In this document: positions 61,736 through 64,000 of the stretch, one piece after another
Numbering within the stretch: position 1 is the first letter of the stretch
How the letters are laid out: every line of letters starts with the position of its first letter
Assembly (NCBI RefSeq): GCF_000026765.1
Contig: NC_012806.1
Location: 763,743-827,742, forward strand
From: Mesomycoplasma conjunctivae
GTDB taxonomy: Bacteria; Bacillota_I; Bacilli_A; Mycoplasmatales; Metamycoplasmataceae
DNA: 64,000 bases
Reading direction: 5' to 3'
The notes under the pieces: generated by a model
What the model was told of the DNA's origin: nothing
Database searches by the model: none
What the model saw: only the letters and a program-made list of their open reading frames with translations
Made by a program: the position numbers and the translations under genes

Positions 61736-64000
61736 CTAATTTACCAATTTAACAACACTTTTTCGATATTGAACTAACGATATTATGAGATAAACAAACA
61801 TAATAAATGCTGAACAAATTAGTCATACAATAAATAAAACTAAAGAGTTATCAGCAATACTTACATCTAATTCTGAGACCCCAGTTGCAAGTCGCACTAT
61901 TGGATTCATTAATGGAATAATAACTATAAAACTGATAATTAAAGTGAAAAAAGAAATTGCTAAAACATGCATATTTTGATAGAAAATTGTTCAAAATGAA
62001 GAAGCACCAAGTGCTTTTAAAATTCCTAATGTCTTCTTTTTTGTATCAGCTAGTGACTTAAAGTAGGTGATTAAAAATACTATAAACACTATGATAAAAA
62101 TTACGAAGAAGGAAAATGTAACAAGTTCAACAACCTTACTATATGGGAAAAGTTGAGACAAAACATCTTTTTGCCCGTGAATATTATATTTGTTATCATT
62201 AAAGAACTTAGAAATTTTTAAATTCTCTTCTTCACTAGCTTTGAAAAGGTCGTGATACACAGTCACTTGAAAAGAAGAGTTCTTTTTAATGTAATTTTCT
62301 ACAAAATCTGGAGTATACCTAAACTCATTTACCTTAGATTTAAAAATACCAACAATTTTAAAATCAACAGGAGTTCTAGGATGAAGATCAGCATCGAATC
62401 TGGCTTGAATGATAGAATTTAATTTTAAATTAAATTCTTTTTGTTCCTGTAAAAAACGAGTTGAAACTAAAATTTCATTAAAATTTTGAGGTTTGCTACC
62501 TTCTATTATTTCTACATTAAGATCATCACTTGATGATTGTATAAAACTATGCAAAAAATTAGGATTAAGCTCATTATTAGTGGTGTTTATTTCTTGTTGC
62601 ACAAAAGAAAATAATTTAGAATTTTTAGATAGTATATTAGACTTGTCTATTTCTATATTTTGTATTAAATCTCTATTTACTCATAAGTCTGCATTTGTTG
62701 CAAATGATAAAGATTTGTAAACACCCACTACTTTAACATCGTAATTTAAATTTTCTAGGAGTTCAGAGTTAGTGGAAGCATCAATAGCAGGTTTTAAATT
62801 AATTGTTTTATCTAAAGGATTTTTTAACTTCAATTCTTTAGCAAAATTTTCACTAATAAGAATTTCATTTTTATTAGAAATAAATTTTCCTTTAAAATTA
62901 GAGAGATTACTGGATCTTTGTTTAAAAAAATCATTAATTAAAATTTGTTGAAAATTTGAACTGCTAGCAGTTGTTTTATCACTAGTAAAAATAAGAGGAC
63001 CATTATAAATTTGCTGAGGTAAAATTGCTGTTATGTGTTTATTGTTCTTTAGAATATCATAATCTTTTTCATTAAAATACTCTTTAGAAGGTGTGAATTT
63101 ATTTTCAATCTTTTTATTTTTACTGATAGTTATGGAATCCAAATTATTACTTACCACAAAATTATTTGATAAGCTAGAAGTATTTTGGCTTAAACTAAAG
63201 GAAAAATTAATAGAAAAAATTAGTAAAACCAAACTAAACACCATCATAAAAACTTGCATGATTTTACCTTTTATATCTGCTTTAGCAAATTTAGGTGCGA
63301 TTTTTAATTTGTTAATGCTGTTAGATTTTGCTTTATTTTCTACAATTATATTATTTTGCGCAATTGTTGATTCATCGAATGCCTTTTGTGTTTTGATCTG
63401 TTGATCTTCGATCACTAAAATTTGATCAGCATAATTTTTAACTAATTCTAAATTATGACTAACAATTACTATAGTTTTATTTTGCGACAAGTCTTTTAAT
63501 GTTTGAAAAATAATTTCAGATGTATTAGGATCTAAATTTCCAGTGGGCTCATCTAACAAAATAAAGTCAGCATCTCTATTTAGTGCTCTCAAAATTGCAA
63601 CTCTTTGTTGCTCGCCACCTGATAGACTGCGCACATCATTTTTTAAAATTTCTGAATTTATATTAATACTAATAGCTTGTTTTTCAAGATTTTGATAATT
63701 AAAATCTAAACCAATAACAGAATTTCCTATTTGAATATTTTCTTTAACATTTAAATTAGGAATAAGATTAAAATTTTGAAAAACTAAATCAATTTTTGGT
63801 TTTGTAATTTTTTGATTGCTAGAATCAAAAAAGCTAATGTTACCCGAATCAGATTTAATAATTTTAGCAATCATGTTCAGTAAAGTGGTTTTACCCGCCC
63901 CTGATTGGCCAACAATTGCTGTAATTTTATTAGTTGGAATAGTAAAACTACTATTTTTAATAATTAATCTTGATTTTTCCTTTTTACCAACACTTTTTGT
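61736..64000 (-). CDS. MacB-like fused ABC ATPase-permease, 5' end outside window
   Basis: At least 754 residues; the 5' end lies beyond 64000. The N-terminal ATPase has Walker A GQSGAGKTTLLNMIA, RSLSGGEQQRVAIL signature and DEPTGNLD Walker B. After about residue 230 comes a membrane segment, a large extracellular domain of about 350 residues, and three C-terminal membrane segments with SLADTKKKTLGILKALGAS, the FtsX/MacB permease motif. It resembles LolCDE/MacB-type lipoprotein or peptide extruders. The substrate is unknown. Several Trp codons are TGA. Confidence 0.88.

Overview
The window is a mollicute (Mycoplasma-type) chromosome segment. It is very AT-rich, nearly every long gene is interrupted by in-frame TGA codons at conserved tryptophan positions (UGA read as Trp, genetic code 4), stops are TAA or TAG, and the content is compact housekeeping plus lipoproteins. 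A solitary 5S rRNA gene, PolC, RpoC of about 1,400 residues, glycolytic genes (pgi, gpmI) and a DUF31/MIP-like protease relic fit the hominis-group branch (Mesomycoplasma, Mycoplasmopsis or Metamycoplasma-like). I cannot name the species from sequence alone. All gene coordinates below were rebuilt by reading through TGA.

Layout: 1-1491 (minus) partial obgE and an APH/choline-kinase-fold gene. 1717-11826 (plus) recA, cls, secG, rnr, rnjA and uvrA, closed by a palindromic terminator. 11892-15026 (minus) a small membrane protein, thrS and trpS. 15081-22298 (plus) an orphan EIIB-like protein, a large Upf1-like helicase, RNase HIII, a YneF-like protein, gpmI and a ZIP transporter with an apparent ATT start. 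22295-23614 (minus) a secreted protein of unknown function. 23756-25964 (plus) pyrH-frr-cdsA. 26061-27442 (minus) a broken DUF31/MIP-like serine protease. 27492-37408 (minus) rplJ-rplL-rpoB-rpoC-tsaE-tsaB behind an L10-type leader.

37781-38456 holds eight tRNA genes (minus). 38587-39867 (plus) has plsY and a very short, strongly signalled transcript for a 48-residue protein. 39924-43151 and on to 47770 (minus) hold rpmB, the infC-rpmI-rplT operon behind an attenuated leader, tdk, and a nucleoside-type ABC transporter (Bmp lipoprotein, ATPase, two permeases). 47955-50288 (minus) has ppa, a Bax-inhibitor-like membrane protein, whiA and the 5S gene. ktrA (minus) and ktrB (plus) are divergent and together make a K+ uptake system. 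rnpB, pgi, an S1-like protein and polC follow on minus. The right end has a lipoprotein, a non-lipoprotein secreted protein facing lepB, and a partial MacB-like ATPase-permease.

Most of the region is core biology: translation, transcription, RNA decay, DNA replication/repair and phospholipid synthesis (pyrH-frr-cdsA, cls, plsY). The least explained parts are the 48-residue-protein unit at 39652-39920, the structured island at 50349-50413, the helicase-nuclease at 15462-18650, the cysteine-less EIIB protein, the two decayed or remodelled secreted proteins at 22-27 kb, and the PHP domain of PolC, which has lost its metal ligands. I saw no CRISPR array, insertion sequence, integrase or prophage module.
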